The translations under genes and the position numbers were made by a program. A DNA stretch of 64,000 nt from Natranaerovirga hydrolytica (GTDB taxonomy: Bacteria; Bacillota; Clostridia; Lachnospirales; DSM-24629). The DNA is taken from positions 769,652 through 833,651 of the forward strand of contig NZ_SMGQ01000011.1 in NCBI RefSeq assembly GCF_004339095.1, written 5' to 3'. Shown here piece by piece: positions 63,795 through 64,000 of the stretch (its first letter is position 1; each line of letters begins with the position of its first letter). The notes beneath the pieces are model-generated. The model did not search any database. It was given only the letters and a program-made list of their open reading frames with translations, and was not told the origin of the DNA.

Positions 63795-63821
63795 TAGGAT
63801 TTAAGAATTTTAATTAATATT

Positions 63822-64000
63822 TTATGGGCTATAGTTTTTTTTTAATCTTAATAAGTGCTCTGTTATTAATATTATAGATGGCCAAGGTATTACTGGTTTT
63901 AGCTTGTGACGTATATGACTTACCCTTTTAGATTCAGTTATTTTACTAACAATCATTAAGTTATTAGACGATCTTCTTAAATGAAAGTTGGCTTTTATGT
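63822..64000 (-). CDS. C-terminal end of an unrecognised ORF entering from the right edge
   Basis: An open frame of 58 codons plus a TAA (63822-63824) reads from the window edge on the minus strand, including HLRRSSNNLMIVSKITESK, VSHIRHKLKPVIPWP and LITEHLLRLKKNYSP. The length without stop is more than expected by chance in such AT-rich DNA, and the composition is protein-like, basic and hydrophobic. I do not recognise the family. It ends about 80 bp upstream of the MerR gene. Confidence 0.5.
   Translation of the reverse strand, partial: IKANFHLRRSSNNLMIVSKITESKRVSHIRHKLKPVIPWPSIILITEHLLRLKKNYSP

Overview
The window is AT-rich DNA with Shine-Dalgarno-led genes, many TTG/GTG starts and a large spore-gene content: Csp-type germination proteases, cotJABC, a SleL-like cortex hydrolase, spore photoproduct lyase and YtaF. 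This points to an anaerobic, endospore-forming, motile member of the Clostridia. Pectin-oligosaccharide genes (a PL2-like lyase, GH105, YhcH) suggest a plant-polymer degrader; a relative of Natranaerovirga or Vallitalea is a guess, not a demonstrated placement. No rRNA, tRNA, CRISPR array or complete insertion sequence was seen.

Layout. 1-5983: the 5' part of a long 21-residue-repeat protein with a sigma-K-like promoter, an MntR-like regulator, a LysM-GH18 cortex hydrolase, and a restriction-modification island of two DNA methyltransferases and an HNH nuclease. 6040-20498: six paralogous subtilisin-like Csp proteases on one strand, interrupted by a FUSC membrane protein, a zinc-ribbon protein and a chemoreceptor; one copy carries a single in-frame TAG. 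20588-28810: a putative pectate-lyase/transporter pair with an operator-like palindrome, a PAS-GGDEF-EAL protein with a structured-looking leader, an OmpR-type two-component system and a UBA-like DUF4342 protein. 29087-39156: cotJABC, a lipoprotein, a SufS-like enzyme, an OFA-type MFS transporter, a DUF4914 protein, and small envelope genes. 39443-48126: an L,D-transpeptidase, a siderophore-type ABC pair with an AraC regulator and Fur-like boxes, splB and a UvrD-type helicase. 48331-53170: ytaF, thiM-thiD-thiW, a LiaF-like protein, a holin-like protein and a thiamine-binding protein. 53313-64000: a four-module AAA protein, mutY, a parvulin, a second chemoreceptor, GH105 and YhcH, a TipA-like MerR regulator, and the end of an ORF that enters from the right edge.

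How they fit. The spore genes cover late coat assembly (cotJ, probably the repeat protein), DNA repair at outgrowth (splB) and germination (Csp array, SleL-like). Metal handling appears three times (MntR-like, Fur-like sites at the ABC/AraC locus, YtaF). Noncoding signals are as informative as the genes. A 29-nt hairpin motif occurs in three separate intergenic regions. A consensus sigma-A promoter drives a roughly 270-nt leader. Two promoters share 11-bp direct repeats typical of OmpR-family targets, and an imperfect inverted repeat of about 107 bp lies beside the two-component system.
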